Under the pieces are notes generated by a model. The model did not search any database and was not told the origin of the DNA. It saw only the letters and a list, made by a program, of their open reading frames with translations. The translations under genes and the position numbers were made by a program. Of a DNA stretch of 57,500 nt, positions 22,316 through 40,140 are shown one piece after another. Location of the stretch: contig CAJNDS010002065.1 of NCBI GenBank assembly GCA_905221605.1, positions 205,001-262,500 on the forward strand, in the 5' to 3' direction. Position 1 is the stretch's first letter; the number at the start of each line of letters is the position of its first letter. The stretch is from Symbiodinium natans (taxonomy: Eukaryota > Sar > Dinophyceae > Suessiales > Symbiodiniaceae).

Positions 22316-22420
22316 ATGCATATACATATATATATATATACATACATATATATATATATATATGTTAATATATTTATATACACACACATATATATATATA
22401 TATGTACAAATATGTTTTTT
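22316..22420. repeat. TA/CATA microsatellite
   Basis: Alternating TA runs with CACACA interruptions. Short frames of Tyr/Ile or Ile/Tyr/His here are repeat artefacts. Confidence 0.95.
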
Positions 22421-22589
22421 GTAGAGCTTTGGATACCGATCTCAGAAACCTCCAAGTTTCGGGAAGAGAGAGACACCGCCGGAGAAGACCATCATTGATC
22501 ACATCGATTCACAAGCAATGCTTTCGGCTGGCTTGCTGCTGCAAGCCTCGTTCGGCTGTGTTCGGGCAGGGGTACATGTCATGAAGGTG

Positions 22590-22698
22590 CCCAGATCTTC
22601 CAAAAAACCTTGGGTAAGGTATAGACCCTAATTCCGAATAAGGATCCTTGTATAAATTCGGGTATACTCCTTAATTAAGGGGTTTTGGAAGATCTGGG
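22590..22698. mobile_element. MITE-like element, family F
   Basis: Ends CCCAGATCTTCCAAAA and TTTTGGAAGATCTGGG are perfect inverted repeats. The core contains AATTCCGAATAAGG and CTTAATTAAGG. Single copy in the window. Confidence 0.8.
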
Positions 22699-22829
22699 TG
22701 TGGTAAGAGGGCTGCGTGCCGGCTTGGGGATACACTGTGAGCGCTTCATGCGGGCGTCGAGTCGCCACGGGCGCTCACCACTACTCTCCTAGTGCCTGCT
22801 GCGCTCGGGACAAAATATGTAGTCGCAAG

Positions 22830-23750
22830 AGGCATAATCGTCATCATAATCAGAATCATCATCATAGTCATAATAATCATAGCCGTCATAAGAGTCATAA
22901 TAGTTAAAATAACCATAATAGTTATGATGGACGTCATAGTCATATTCGTCATAAAGAAATAAACGAAATCGTAAAAATCGTAGATAACAGTGATCGTGCG
23001 GCTACTGATGGTAAAATAATAATCACAACAAAATCAATAGTAATGGTAGTAATACTAATATTTATAACAATAACAATTGTCATAATGCTGAAAATAATAA
23101 TATGATAATAATAATAGAAATAAAATAGAAATAATCGGAATAATAATAAACATAACAACAATAGTAATAATATTGGTAGCCATAAAACATAGTAATCATC
23201 ATCATCATCATCATCATCTTCAATACTAGTAGTACTAATAGTAATAAAAATAAAATATTGGTTGTAATAGTGCTGATAGGAATAATAGCAATCATAACAA
23301 TAGTAATTAATGGTAAGAATAAGAGGAAATAATAATAGCAGTAATAGCAATAGTACTAATCATGATCACAATCGTCAGAATGGACATCATGGCATAATAA
23401 TCAGTTTTGTCATGACAGTCATAATTGTCATGATAGTAGCAATAGTAGTATAAAAATAGTAGGAATCATCATAGTAATTGTAGTCATAATAATAGTAATA
23501 CTAGTCACAGCAGCAGTCATAATAGCAATATTTGTAAGAAAAGCAATAATAAGTAAACGAATGATAATCCCGGAGATAAAAATTATATTTGTGATTTTCG
23601 TCATCATGTAAAGGGGCTATTCTGTGTACACATGATAATGAAAAAATAATAGTAATAATATTAAGGGTGTTATTCTGTGTACACAGTAATTATAATAGTA
23701 ATCATAACAATAATAATCATCATATAAAGCGGCTATTCTGTGTACACTGT
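22830..23750. repeat. Degenerate AT-rich triplet region
   Basis: About 900 bp of imperfect ATA/ATC/ATG-type triplets (AATAATCATCAT, ATAGTAATAATA). The apparent minus-strand 133-codon hydrophobic ORF (22949-23350) is a consequence of triplet periodicity. Three copies of TATTCTGTGTACAC occur near its end (about 23617, 23670, 23732). Confidence 0.9.
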
Positions 23751-23856
23751 CAGCAGCCAAATCCTGAACGCCAGCCGTGAGCACTGCTGAGCCGTGGGAG
23801 TCGAGTACCTGCCTCCAGGTGGCCACCTTTTTGCCTGGTCTTCCGGGCATGGAAAT

Positions 23857-24126
23857 GTTTAGGGTTTCGGGTTTCGGGTTTCGGGTTTCGGGTTTAGGGT
23901 TTAGGGTTTAGGGTTTAGGGTTTGGGGTTTGGGTTTAGGGTTTAGGGTTTAGGGTTTAGGGTTTAGGGTTTAGGGTTTAGGGTTTAGGGTTTAGGGTTTA
24001 GGGTTTAGGGTTTAGGGGTTAGGGTTTAGGGTTAGGGTTTAGGGTTTAGGGTTTAGGGTTTAGGGTTTAGGGTTTAGGGTTTAGGGTTTAGGGTTTAGGG
24101 TTTAGGGTTTAGGGTTTAGCGTTTAG
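23857..24126 (+). repeat. TTTAGGG array, 270 bp
   Basis: The longest continuous array here. Starts with four TTTCGGG units, then almost pure TTTAGGG with occasional TTTGGGG and TTAGGG. Confidence 0.98.
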
Positions 24127-26218
24127 GGGGCAGCTCGTAAAGAACTTTTCGGGTTCGGGAGTTTGCCTTGGGGCCTTTCGTCCCTAAATTCCAGAAGCCC
24201 TTTTGCAATCAGGCCGGTTGGCCATAGGCATCTGCAGGCCTGAGCCTAAAATCTGGACTGGGTAGGTTCTGGTGTTGCGGCATCCACGCCCGGTCCAGCA
24301 CGCTCCGAAGAAGCTCCTAACTAAAAACGCTGGGTTTGCCTTTGGCAAGGAAGATCTCCGCCTACAGGCCCAAATTTGGAGCAACTGCATAGAAACGTGC
24401 CTATGGGCACTTGAGGTTGGGAGTTTAAGACCTTCTGCGCGAGGTTGAGTCTGGCTTGGCCTCTTGAACATTGATTGGGCCTACGCAAAAACACCTCTTC
24501 TTCATCCCAAACTACATTCTGCTGGCTGCGCTTGGAAGCTGCAGCTTGATTGACAATTTGTCACCGCTAGATCTACAGCCTGCATCTTGGGCTCGATGCA
24601 ACCTAAACCCTAAACCCTAAACCCTAAACCCTAAACCCTAAACCCTAAACCCTAAACCCTAAACCCTAAACCCTAAACCCTAAACCCTAAACCAATCCGA
24701 ACTTCAGGGCGCTCAGGGTTTGATGGCGCTTTAGGGATCGAGACTCGCAGTGCTCGGGCCAAAGGCTCTCACTCATTAGCCCATTCTGTTCCCACAATGC
24801 TCCACGGACATGTGGCCCGGACTTAAGCCTGCATCCTCCGGATACCAGCCGTGCTCAGTTGAGGATTTTGGGCTTGAGGCTAAGTGGTCCCGGGAATTGG
24901 CACGGTTTCGGGTTTAGGGAAAAAGGTCTAGGGTTTAAACCCTATCAAACTTTGCTATCTTCAATTGGGAAGGGGTGCCAGATTGTAGGCTTAAGCTTCC
25001 GGGCCTGTGTTTCAGCTTGGCTTGCTCCTGCTCGCTCCCTACCAAGTCCTTTCAGCAGTCCGTACAAGCGATATACAAACCCTAAACCCTAAACCCTACA
25101 CCCTAAACCCTAAACCCTATACCCTAAACCCCCTGTACCAAGGAACCAACAAGCCAGAACGGCTCGCAAAGCCTCATGGCACTCGCTGAGGTTTCCTCGA
25201 GCGCGTGCCCTGGGCTGGCGGGCTCACCGTTTCGGGAACGAGGCATCCAGGCCGCTGGGATTTCGAGCCCCACACCTGAGTACAGCAGCTGCGGTTGAGG
25301 GCTATGAGTCGTATTATGATTATTATCTTTTATATATGTATATATATATATATATATATATTGTTACTATTCATACAATTCCTATTCTTTACTATATTAA
25401 TAGGGGCTAAGCCCTTCACAGTTCAGTTTTGGTGCTTCGCGTAGGTTTCTTGTCGGCTAAAGGTGGTCCAGTGATCACGCAGGGCCGTTTTCAGAATTTA
25501 GGTGGGGGTGACGAAGCTTGAAAGCCGATGAGTTGATGGCTTCTCTTACTGTTGGTGAAGGGATTAGGGCTCTACATGTGTCCTGCAAGGGAGTACATAG
25601 GGTACCTCACTCCCCCCATTCCCTACGAACCAACAGTAAGATATCTTTGAAGTTAGAGCTCGCTCTCTCCAAAGCCTTCTTCCAAGACTCGGATTCCTCA
25701 TCACGCAATGGTGCCTTGGTGTGGGCTCTTGAGACTCAGAATTTGTCAGTCTCCCTGCTTGCCTGTTCCTGCACTTTGACATCATTGCTTCTATCCAGCA
25801 GGTCCTACGCGACGCTGTAGCTTTCCTGCGGGACATGTGTTGCGTTGCCTTTCCTCACATGAGTTTCTTCGGTCAGATTGCAAGCGCTTTCGTGATGCAC
25901 CGTGCTTGCCAGGGCAGGAATCGACAATGTCAACGCAGCGCGGGTTCCTCACCCACTTAAGAACTAAGAACCTGCTGCCCGCTTCGCAAGGTACTTCTTT
26001 GCTAGACTCTCGGCCAGACTTCCTATGGCATCCCTCAATGCTCTCTGAAACCATGATGCAACGTCCTTAAGCCATTCTAATCCCTGGCGCTCCCCTAACC
26101 AACCCTGAGGCAACAAACATAAGCAGCACAACAGACCAAGCAAACACAACTCTCCAAAGGTCAAGAGGCAGCAGCAGGCTCCTGGATGCAAACAGACTTC
26201 TGAAGGCATTCGGGCTGT
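24127..26218. other. Mixed unique DNA and arrays; no confident gene
   Basis: C-rich arrays at 24601-24693 and 25078-25130, a TA run at 25330-25362 and a family A MITE at 25545-25640. Frames at 24184-24471 (minus), 25518-25820 (plus) and 25791-26209 (minus) are short and unrecognised. Confidence 0.5.
25545..25640. mobile_element. MITE-like element, family A (copy 2)
   Basis: Ends CTTACTGTTGGT and ACCAACAGTAAG, matching 1783-1884. The internal GGTACC region is also shared. Confidence 0.75.
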
Positions 26219-26301
26219 TGGGTTTAGGGTTTAGGGTTTAGGGTTTGGGGTTTGGGGTTTGGGGTTTAGGGTTTAGGGTTTAGGCTTTAGGGTTTAGGGT
26301 T
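26219..26301 (+). repeat. TTTAGGG array with TTTGGGG block
   Basis: About 11 units; the central three are TTTGGGG. Confidence 0.97.
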
Positions 26302-26466
26302 GGCTTTTGGGGATGTTTGATGCTCTCGTGCTGCAGGTCTGATCAAGTTTTCGGGTTGGCGGGGCTGTGCAATTTCGGGCCGATGCCGGTGGCCACTGTG
26401 AGTATGCCCTGGAGCCTAAAAGGCCTGCATAGTCTTGCGGTCTTAGCGTCTTCGCGAACCTGAAGT

Positions 26467-26571
26467 AGGGTATATATTTCTTGTACCCCCAAAAGGACAC
26501 CCAAGGTATACACTCACCAGTATTAAAAAGGAACCTTATATACACTCACCAAAAACAGAAATATATACCCT
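26467..26571. mobile_element. MITE-like element, family G
   Basis: Ends AGGGTATATATTTCT and AGAAATATATACCCT are inverted repeats around an imperfect palindrome. Single copy in the window. Confidence 0.7.
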
Positions 26572-27099
26572 GTGTCACCTTGCACCTGGAAGATGCAGCA
26601 CTCACTTCTGCCCTCCGCTTCAACATCCCGAGATCCAAACACCCGCCAAGCACAAGTCACGAAAGCTTAACTGGTTTATAGTTGGGATCGTAATAAGAAT
26701 TTAAAATTGTATTCTTATTGAGTTTAAGTACCCTTAAAAATGTAAAATGTTATCCCACTATGACAAAGTTAATATGTCCCAGCCGAGCACGCATAGTCTG
26801 CTTGAAGCCGCGTCACCTTCGCGTCCATTCGCCCTGGCCATTGGTCAGTCGCGAAGGAGGTCTCTTTGGCGTTCGGGGTTGGAGGTCAGGCTGGAAGATA
26901 GAACAACGTAGCAGGCATCAAGCGGACTTCGGCAAGAAAAGCACAAGGTCACAAGCACCAAAAACCGGGCAGCTTCCACTCTCTTTCTCTTTTTGAGTCT
27001 TACACCGAACCCCCCCTCCCTCCAAAAGACCCCTCCATGCCTGAGCCATTTGTCCTCAAGCAGGACCTGAGCGGGCTTCGGACTTGGCAGCTAAAGTCG

Positions 27100-27180
27100 C
27101 GATAATGACGATGATGATGATGGTGGTGATGATGGTGATGATGATGATGATGATGACGATGGTGATGATGATGGTTGTTG
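27100..27180. repeat. GAT/GGT trinucleotide microsatellite
   Basis: GATGATGATGGTGGTGATGATGG-like run. It yields a poly-His or poly-Ser artefact on the minus strand. Confidence 0.9.
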
Positions 27181-27730
27181 TTGTGTTCCTCCGATCTGAC
27201 CTTGCCTGTGGAGGTCATGAGCACGCAAACGTGGAAGGCAGGTGCTAGAACAAGCACAAACGAAAAACCTGGACAGAAAGATATGCCTGCACGCGAAAGC
27301 CGGCATCTCCGAAAGCCCACTGTGCCCAGGACTCCCAGGACTGGCCCCTACTCTGGTACATACTTAAAGTTCTTGGCTTCGGCTATTTGATTCAGCCGCA
27401 GGGCCGTACTGCAAGCAGTCCATCCACACCCTGCGACCCCATGTGGCCATGAAGCCCTTAAGGGAGACGTTGACTCGGAGGGTGTGGCTTTGAAAGTCTA
27501 CTGGCATTTTGCAACTGAAACCTCCAATGCAACCCATGGAGGCCGTATGGACCCTTGCCGCTTCCCTTTTGATATGCTTAGATGGTAGTTAGGCTACGGT
27601 TTAGGGTTTAGGGCTGTTTTTTTTTTTGCCGCCAGGGTTTAGGGTGTAGGGTCTAAAGCCAAAACCACCGCCTTGGCCAGGCATTTCTTCGCGACCCAGA
27701 TACCGAAGCCTAACTTCAACAACCCAGAAG

Positions 27731-27829
27731 GGGGGTTTACGAAAATACGGGGCCCCGAATATAGAGCCCCAAATTCTAGGATTCTCTTCTTATACGGGCC
27801 CCAAGAAGGTACCCTTAGCTTCGGAAACG
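27731..27829. mobile_element. MITE-like element, family E (copy 3)
   Basis: GGGGGGTTTACGAAAATACG at the left and AGCTTCGGAAAC at the right, with internal GGGGCCCC and GGGCCCC blocks. Confidence 0.7.
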
Positions 27830-27914
27830 CCCATATGTCCCGGGCGCAAGGTAGCCGAATACTTGGTGAAGCACACAAGACTTCGGGCTCATGAGGCTGC
27901 AAACTGTTCATTAA

Positions 27915-28727
27915 AAACCCTAAACCCTAAACCCTAAACCCTAAACCCCAAACCCTAAACCCTAGAGATGCTGCCAGTGCTGCGTGTGCTGCTCTGTTCC
28001 ACTGAGGCCCAGGCATCCTTGGCCCGCGGACGCTTCGCCGGGTCCGTGACCAGGAGCAGCCTCGGAGCCAGCTTCTTCGGGTTTAGGGTTTAGGGTTTAG
28101 GGTTTAGGGTTTAGGGTTTAGGGTGTAGGGTTTAGGGTGTAGGGCTTAGGGCTTAGGGCTTAGGGCTTAGGGCTTAGGGCTTAGGGCTTAGGGCTTAGGG
28201 TTTAGGGTTTAGGGTTTTCTGCAAGCACTCTCTGCGGCAGGGTTTAGGGTTTAGGGTTTAGGGTTTAGGGTTTAGGGTTTAGGGTTTAGGGTTTAGGGTG
28301 CAGGGTGCAGGGTGTAGGGTGTGGGGTGTAGGGCTTAGGGTGTGGGGTGTAGGGTTTAGGGTTTAGGGTTTAGGGTTTAGGGTTTAGGTCTTACGAGCTT
28401 CTTACCTGTACTCCCCTTCGAACCTGCCCTAAACAATACTATTTTCTAAAATTCCCTTGGGTTTCAGAAAAGCAAAAAATACCCGAACAAAATCCTAAGG
28501 GGATTGTGGTTACGAACAAAACAGCAACCAAAGGCAAGTCTCCGAAACTTCGGCGGGGCATCCTGCGCCTAACAGTGCAGAGGGTGCAGAGGGTTTGGGG
28601 CTCTATAGACTCTATCTGGGGGTTTACGACAACAGGGGACCCCTAAAAGAGACCCCCAAATCATAGAAGATTAATCCCTAAACCCTAAACCCTAAACCCT
28701 AAACCCTAAACCCTAAACCCGAAACCC
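27915..28727. repeat. Array cluster with variant blocks
   Basis: C-rich 27915-27964. G-rich 28079-28217, including a run of eight GCTTAGG units (28141-28200). G-rich 28239-28388, with TGTAGGG, TGCAGGG and TGTGGGG units. C-rich 28677-28727, which truncates a family E MITE (28618-28672). No gene seen. Confidence 0.95.
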
Positions 28728-28907
28728 TAGGGACTCTAGGGCTGCAGACTACTTGAACTGAGACCCTCCAGGCAATACTGTCTACGTTAGAGAAAGGCAG
28801 AGAGGCCCAACCAGCTTCCGAACGCCGGCTTCCTTCAGAGACCAGCGCCGCTCGTAGTACCTGCAATTCTTTGCAATTTTGGAAAGCGGGAACATGCTTC
28901 ATGAGTT

Positions 28908-28960
28908 GTTGTTGTTGTTGTTGTTGTTGTTGCTGCTGCTGCTGCTGTTGTTGTTGTCGT
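28908..28960. repeat. TTG/CTG trinucleotide microsatellite
   Basis: (TTG)n(CTG)n(TTG)n. It creates a poly-Cys run in one frame and poly-Asn/Ser on the other strand. Confidence 0.95.
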
Positions 28961-30386
28961 CGTCTCGGTTCCTGTGACTCCGCTCTATCTCTCTATCCTG
29001 CCTTGCCGTTTTCACGTGTTCTACTTTTCGATTGTGTGTTGCGCGCCATTCATTGTCGTTGGCTTCTTGCTTTCCACTGTTGCTCCTTTCCTTGCATGTC
29101 CTTGCTTTTGCCCTTGGCATGTTTGTTTTTGCTTGTCTCGCACCGTCTTGTTCATGGCCCTTTGGCTGCTTGCTTCTTGTTTGCATTGTTCGTGGTTCTT
29201 CGTTTTTTGGGGGTCTTGCTCCTCCTTCTTGGCCCTCTACGTATTTGCCGCCTTTCTCTTCTCTGCGTTTTGGACTTCTTTCGGCGATGTTGGGGCGGGG
29301 GGGGGGGGGGGTTTACCCAGGAAAGAAAGACAGAAAAGAATAAAAGAAAGCAGAAGTACAGGACAGAGACAGAAAGAAATAAATACATATCTACAGACGG
29401 ACAGATTGCCCGAACGAACGGTATAAACAAAGAAGGCCAAAATGAAAGAATGATAGACAAAAAGAAGTAAACGCGGGACAAAACAAGAGATGTCGAGCAT
29501 TGTATTTGTATAAACCATGCATGGGGCAGGAGGGAGGCCCCGAAATATTGAATGCACAAGAATCAATTTGTCCCGACACCCGAAAAATAGAGAAATACCT
29601 AACCCCAACCGACAACCGCAAAAACCCTCTGTAACCCTGTAAGTTTCCCCGTTTTGCCACCCGCCAACCAGCCGAACCGCAGGGCAACAATTTCAGGACA
29701 AGTCATAAATACCAGCGCAACGGTCATTGAGGGTGCGTAACTGGAGTGTCCAGGCCGCTCCACGAGTTTTCCTGTAGAGTACAGGGACACCGGGGTGAGT
29801 TCTTGAAGCCTTGAACAAAACCGAAAACCTTGGTATACCAACATGCCCTGAATTATTGAAGCCTTAAACAAAAAACCTACTGACCTTGGTATACAAAAAG
29901 CCCCCCCCCAAAAAAAAAAAAAAAAAACCCGAAACAACACCCGAAACAACACCCTAATGACCTTGGGATACAAAAAGTGCCCCCCCCTCAAAAAAAAAAC
30001 TACAAAAATTCTGAAACGGCTGCTGCCGAAGCTCCGTATCTCAAGTTCGGGATCCTCCAAAGCCTCGAAGATGTCTTCCTGCGACGTTGGTGGAGGATTC
30101 AGGCTTCAGGGTTTAGGGTTCAGGGTCTAGGGTTTTTTTCCCCTCCTGCACAGCTGGTTTAGGGTTTAGGGTTTAGGGTTCAGGGTTCAGGGTTTAGGGT
30201 TTAGGTTTTAGGGTTTAGTGTTGTAAGGTTGAGACCTGGAGGGCGTAGCGCTGTTTTTGCAGTTGCGCACCTTTTTGCATTGTGGGGCTCCAGGCTCGGA
30301 GGGCTTCGGGTCAAAGCTCTAGAGACTGGAGCTTCCATGACACACCTCCATATGTGCAAACCGACGGACCTGTGGGCAGGATGGAC
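28961..30386. other. No confident gene; G-rich array near the right end
   Basis: T-rich 28970-29290 and A-rich 29320-29500 stretches leave long frames (for example 28974-29426 plus) of low-complexity Cys/Leu/Phe composition, judged to be artefacts. A G-rich array with TTCAGGG variants lies at 30106-30223. Confidence 0.5.
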
Positions 30387-30926
30387 CCTAAACCCTAAAA
30401 CCTAAACCCTAAACCCCTAAACCCTAAACCCTAAACCCCCCGTAATGCCAGAAGCAAACTGAAGTTAACAAGCTATCAGCTAGCAGGCCACGGCGGCCCA
30501 CAGCCATTATGTTCGCACACGCTCATACTCTGTCCAAGCCCTGTTCTGGGCACCTTGGGCTTGATTAGGGTTTATGGTTTGGCACGCGCTCTCTGCCAGC
30601 AGTGCTCAGGGTTTATGGTTTAGGGTTTAGGGTTTAGGGTTTAGGGTTTAGGGTTTAGGGTTAGGGGTTAGGGTTTAGGGTTTAGGGTTTAGGGTTTCGG
30701 GTTTCGGGTTTCGGGTTTAGGGTTTCGGGTTTAGGGTTTAGGGTTTAGGGTTTAGGGTTCAGGGTTCAGGGTTTAGGGTTTAGGGTTTAGGGTTTAGGGT
30801 TTCGGGTATAGGGTTTTCCATCTCAGCCTTCTTGACTACCCACTCCACCCGCAACCTGTCCGACGCGGACAGAAAGGCTCTTTGAGACCCTAAACCCTAA
30901 ACCCTAAACCCTAAACCCTAAACCCT
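30387..30926. repeat. Arrays with TTTCGGG block and boundary motif
   Basis: C-rich 30387-30438. G-rich 30609-30813 with a sub-block of TTTCGGG units. C-rich 30886-30926, which runs into CCCTTTTTGCAGCCGGACTG, the recurrent boundary. Confidence 0.95.
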
Positions 30927-31074
30927 TTTTGCAGCCGGACTGAGAGCGTTGCCGGAATGGGAGCCAGGGGACATGAATAGATGCACCACTCTTTCCCTTC
31001 TGACCACCAAAATGAGTGAGACAATCCAAAAACATGCAAATGCAAGTGACAAGTCCCATCCATCTGCTGTGAAG

Positions 31075-31965
31075 TCAATGCCTCTTGGCCTTCTCATACC
31101 GGGACCTTCTGATGTCTAACTCTCGGACTGCATCCTGAAGTGTCATGCCTCCCTGAAGATCTCGAACAACCTCGCCCATTTCCAAGTAAAGCCTGAAAAG
31201 CCAAGCACGTTCGAGTGAAGGAGTATCCCCGGCCTGCTGACCTGACGCAGGAGGCTCTGTGAGGATTGCGCGATATTTCTGCCGAAGATGCTGCAGGCCA
31301 CAGAGGGCCTCCTCAGCATTGCCCGCTTCTGTCAAAGAAGACTGCAAAAAGACTCCTGGGTCACCCAGCTCCTATATGCCACGACCTCCTGGAGAACCAG
31401 ATGACTGACCCAGCGTTATGCCCGCCACCAGTTGAAGCACGATAATCCATCTTGTTTCCTCAGCCTCTGCACTTGCCTGCAAAGTTTCAGAAACCAAGTC
31501 TCCCGAACCCTCGCTGCCAACAAAGTGTGTAGCCACCACCTGTCTTACCTCCTTACATGCGCCGTCATCATGAGAGGCAACATTCTCGGAGAGGTGCGCA
31601 GAAGATGAAGCATGTGGAACTCGTCGCCCGGCATCAGAACTATCCTGGATGGAGAGCTCCAGTGCATCATAAAGCTTGATTGGAAGGCGCACGCATGACA
31701 ACCGAATAGGAGACCGACAAGTCTTGGAGCATTCGGCGTCAAGCAGAAGACGTAAAGCGGACTGAAGAAGGTGTCGAGCCTCTGTTGGCACTTCGCACTT
31801 CTTAGCAGTGCGCACGGCGTGCCCCACGCAATTGACAAGCTTTGTCCTAGAACGGTCCATTGCAGCGAGACAAGCAGCACGAATTAACTTGCGATTTTGC
31901 CCTTTTGGACCTCGTAGCCAAGGATCTTGAGCCAAAATGGCTTGAGCCAAAATGGCTTGAGCCAA
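31075..31965 (-). pseudogene. Retrogene C, unknown protein, one in-frame stop
   Basis: The minus-strand frame starts in the leader relics (AILAQ repeated) and then reads DPWLRGPKGQNRKLIRAACLA. It has a TAG at 31374-31372 and continues in the same frame for another ~98 codons to a stop at 31075. The C-terminus (MTLQDAVRELDIRRSRYEK) resembles that of retrogene B, as does the N-terminal WLRGP. No intron is evident. It could be a pseudogene with one stop, or a shorter 197-aa protein. Its 3' flank ends at 30960-30926 with a Cys-poor, CAGTCCG-containing boundary and then TTTAGGG, and its 5' flank begins at an array. Function unknown. Confidence 0.65.
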
Positions 31966-31977
31966 AATGGCCGTAGA
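31926..31977 (-). other. Three tandem spliced-leader relics
   Basis: On the minus strand, CCATTTTGGCTCAAG occurs three times head to tail (31970-31956, 31955-31941, 31940-31926). The outermost copy is preceded by CTACGG instead of the canonical CCGTAG. Each 15-nt relic begins just after the AG of the leader's own CCGTAG, the expected product of re-trans-splicing onto an older leader. Confidence 0.9.
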
Positions 31978-32084
31978 AACCCTAAACCCTGAACCCTAAA
32001 CCCTAAACCCTAAACCCTTTTGCTACTGGGCTGAAGGTCTAGCCAGTCTCCAGAAACCCTAAACCCTTTTGCCCTAAACCCTAA
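31978..32084 (-). repeat. CCCTAAA array with boundary motifs
   Basis: 31978-32018 is the array upstream of the leader relics. It runs into CCCTTTTGCTACTGGGCTG, and a second short block with CCCTTTTGCC follows. Confidence 0.9.
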
Positions 32085-32193
32085 AGATCCAGAAGCTCGG
32101 CCTCCTCAAACTGTCTGTGCGTCTCTTCATTGAACCAAGGGTCCATCGCCTCAGCATGCGAGGTGTCAGTGCCTTTAAAACCCATACAAGAAC

Positions 32194-32299
32194 CTAATAT
32201 AGGGCCTGAATAACTAGAATAGTAGTTTGGGGGTTATTATAGTATACTTACAAAGAGACCATAAGGGAATACTACTCGAAATTATTCCGACCCCTATCT
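32194..32299. mobile_element. MITE-like element, family D (compact copy)
   Basis: CTAATATAGGGCCTGAATAA at the left and ATTATTCCGACCCCTATCT at the right are imperfect inverted repeats. The interior ACCATAAGGGAATAC matches 7139-7154. Confidence 0.7.
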
Positions 32300-32480
32300 T
32301 CGGTTCACACCTGCTCCTGTGGGAGCAGAAGGAGCACAGCATGCCAGGGATGCCACCTGGATTGCTTCTGCTTGAGTTGCTGCAGTTTGAACATGCGGCA
32401 CTTTGGTCCAAAGCACCTAGAGCTCTCGTTCCCTCCAGCAAGTCACTCCTGATGCTGCGTCCTTTCGGGCAAGTCACTAC

Positions 32481-38922
<6,442 letters not shown>

Positions 38923-39118
38923 CTGGAACTGCCCACATCTGCTGGGGACTTAGGGTTTGAGGGTTTGAGGGTTTTGGGGTTTTGGGGTTTTGGGGTTTTA
39001 GGGTTTTAGGGTTTGAGGGTTTTGGGGATTTAGGGTTTTAGGGTTTTAGGGTTTTAGGGTTTTAGGGTTTTCGGGTAATCGCTCCCTCTTGCCTTGTGTA
39101 TTCTCAGTCCATCCTGAG

Positions 39119-39280
39119 CACCGATCCTGAAATCTTGAACTCCAAGACCCTCAGCCCATACGCGTCTCTGCCCTGCCAATGCCCCCAGCCCTGGCTGGGC
39201 CAGGTGCCCCGGGATTTCAACAGGCTTCAGGGGGGTCTACGGCGTGGCTATAACTTTAGCTGTACTTTCTAGCCCCTGAT
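39119..39280 (+). CDS. Candidate plus-strand exon
   Basis: After a pyrimidine-rich ...TATTCTCAG the plus frame reads SILSTDPEILNSKTLSPYA and continues to a stop at about 39285. The minus strand is also partly open. Unknown; the position upstream of the kinase makes overlap with its 5' part possible. Confidence 0.2.
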
Positions 39281-39949
39281 GGTTGTTGCTCCGTCGGACA
39301 AGCAGCGTGCTTGATTTCTGTTGTTTCGGAATTTTGCAATCAGGATTCAGGCCAGGTTCGGCTGGGCGCGGCTGAGAGTGGGGAAAAATCAGCAGTCCGA
39401 GTTCAAGAACTTCTCTTTGCAATGTTGACTTCCCTGGAGAGACTCTTACCAGCTTCCTCCATATCAAGGCCTCAGTCTCCTAAATCCCCACGCCCCCCTT
39501 CCCTAACTGCCTCCATAGCCCAATGCCCACAACTTCCTCAACCAGAAGCAACCCCCAGATTAGAAAGCTTGGGTCTCCGTGCCGGTTGTTGTTGTTACTA
39601 ATAATACTACTAATACTCATAATACTAATAATACTCATCATACTAATAATACGAAAAACACTAATAGTACTAATAACTACAGTCTCTCTCTGGAGCGATT
39701 CCCAAAGCCTGAATCGCTGACCCAAGGCGCACTTCTTCCGTGAAAATATCTTCGCGCTTCAGCCGTGCCCGCGGAATCATTTTCACCTCGCAAGTCACAA
39801 GTCTTTCGAGAGCTTAGATTTCAAGTTTCGATGTCTATGCACGCACCAAGTGCCTCCCGTCGGTGTGGGCGGCGGTGCGCGTGTAAGCGCGCGCTTTGCA
39901 TGAACCGGTTGGTGGGTCGGCGCGTGGGCCTCATCCATCGGGGTCACGC

Positions 39950-40140
39950 ACACATGCGCCGCGCGCACGCACGCACCCACGCGCACGCGCGCGCACGAAA
40001 GGGCTCGCGCACACAGGCGAGCACACACGCGCACGCACACACGCGCACGCGCACACGCGCACGCTCCCCCCTCCTGCCCGCTGTCCCCCTGTCCCCCTGT
40101 CCCCCTGTTTTCCTGTCCCCTGTTTCTGTGCTGTCCCCTG
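39950..40140. repeat. Alternating CA/CG tract and CCCCCTGT minisatellite
   Basis: 39955-40066 is almost pure alternating purine-pyrimidine (CGCACGCACGC, CACACGCGCACG) with Z-DNA potential. 40077-40140 repeats CCCCTGT. The ~150-200-codon frames over this region on both strands are compositional. Confidence 0.9.

Noticed and set aside
22949-23350. 133-codon hydrophobic minus-strand ORF resembling a membrane protein
   Set aside because: Produced by degenerate AT-rich triplets that avoid stops in one phase; composition is only Leu/Ile/Tyr/Thr/Ser.
28974-29608. 150-codon Cys/Leu/Phe-rich plus ORF and minus-strand counterparts
   Set aside because: T-rich/A-rich strand asymmetry; no plausible domain and poly-Cys derives from the TTG/CTG repeat.
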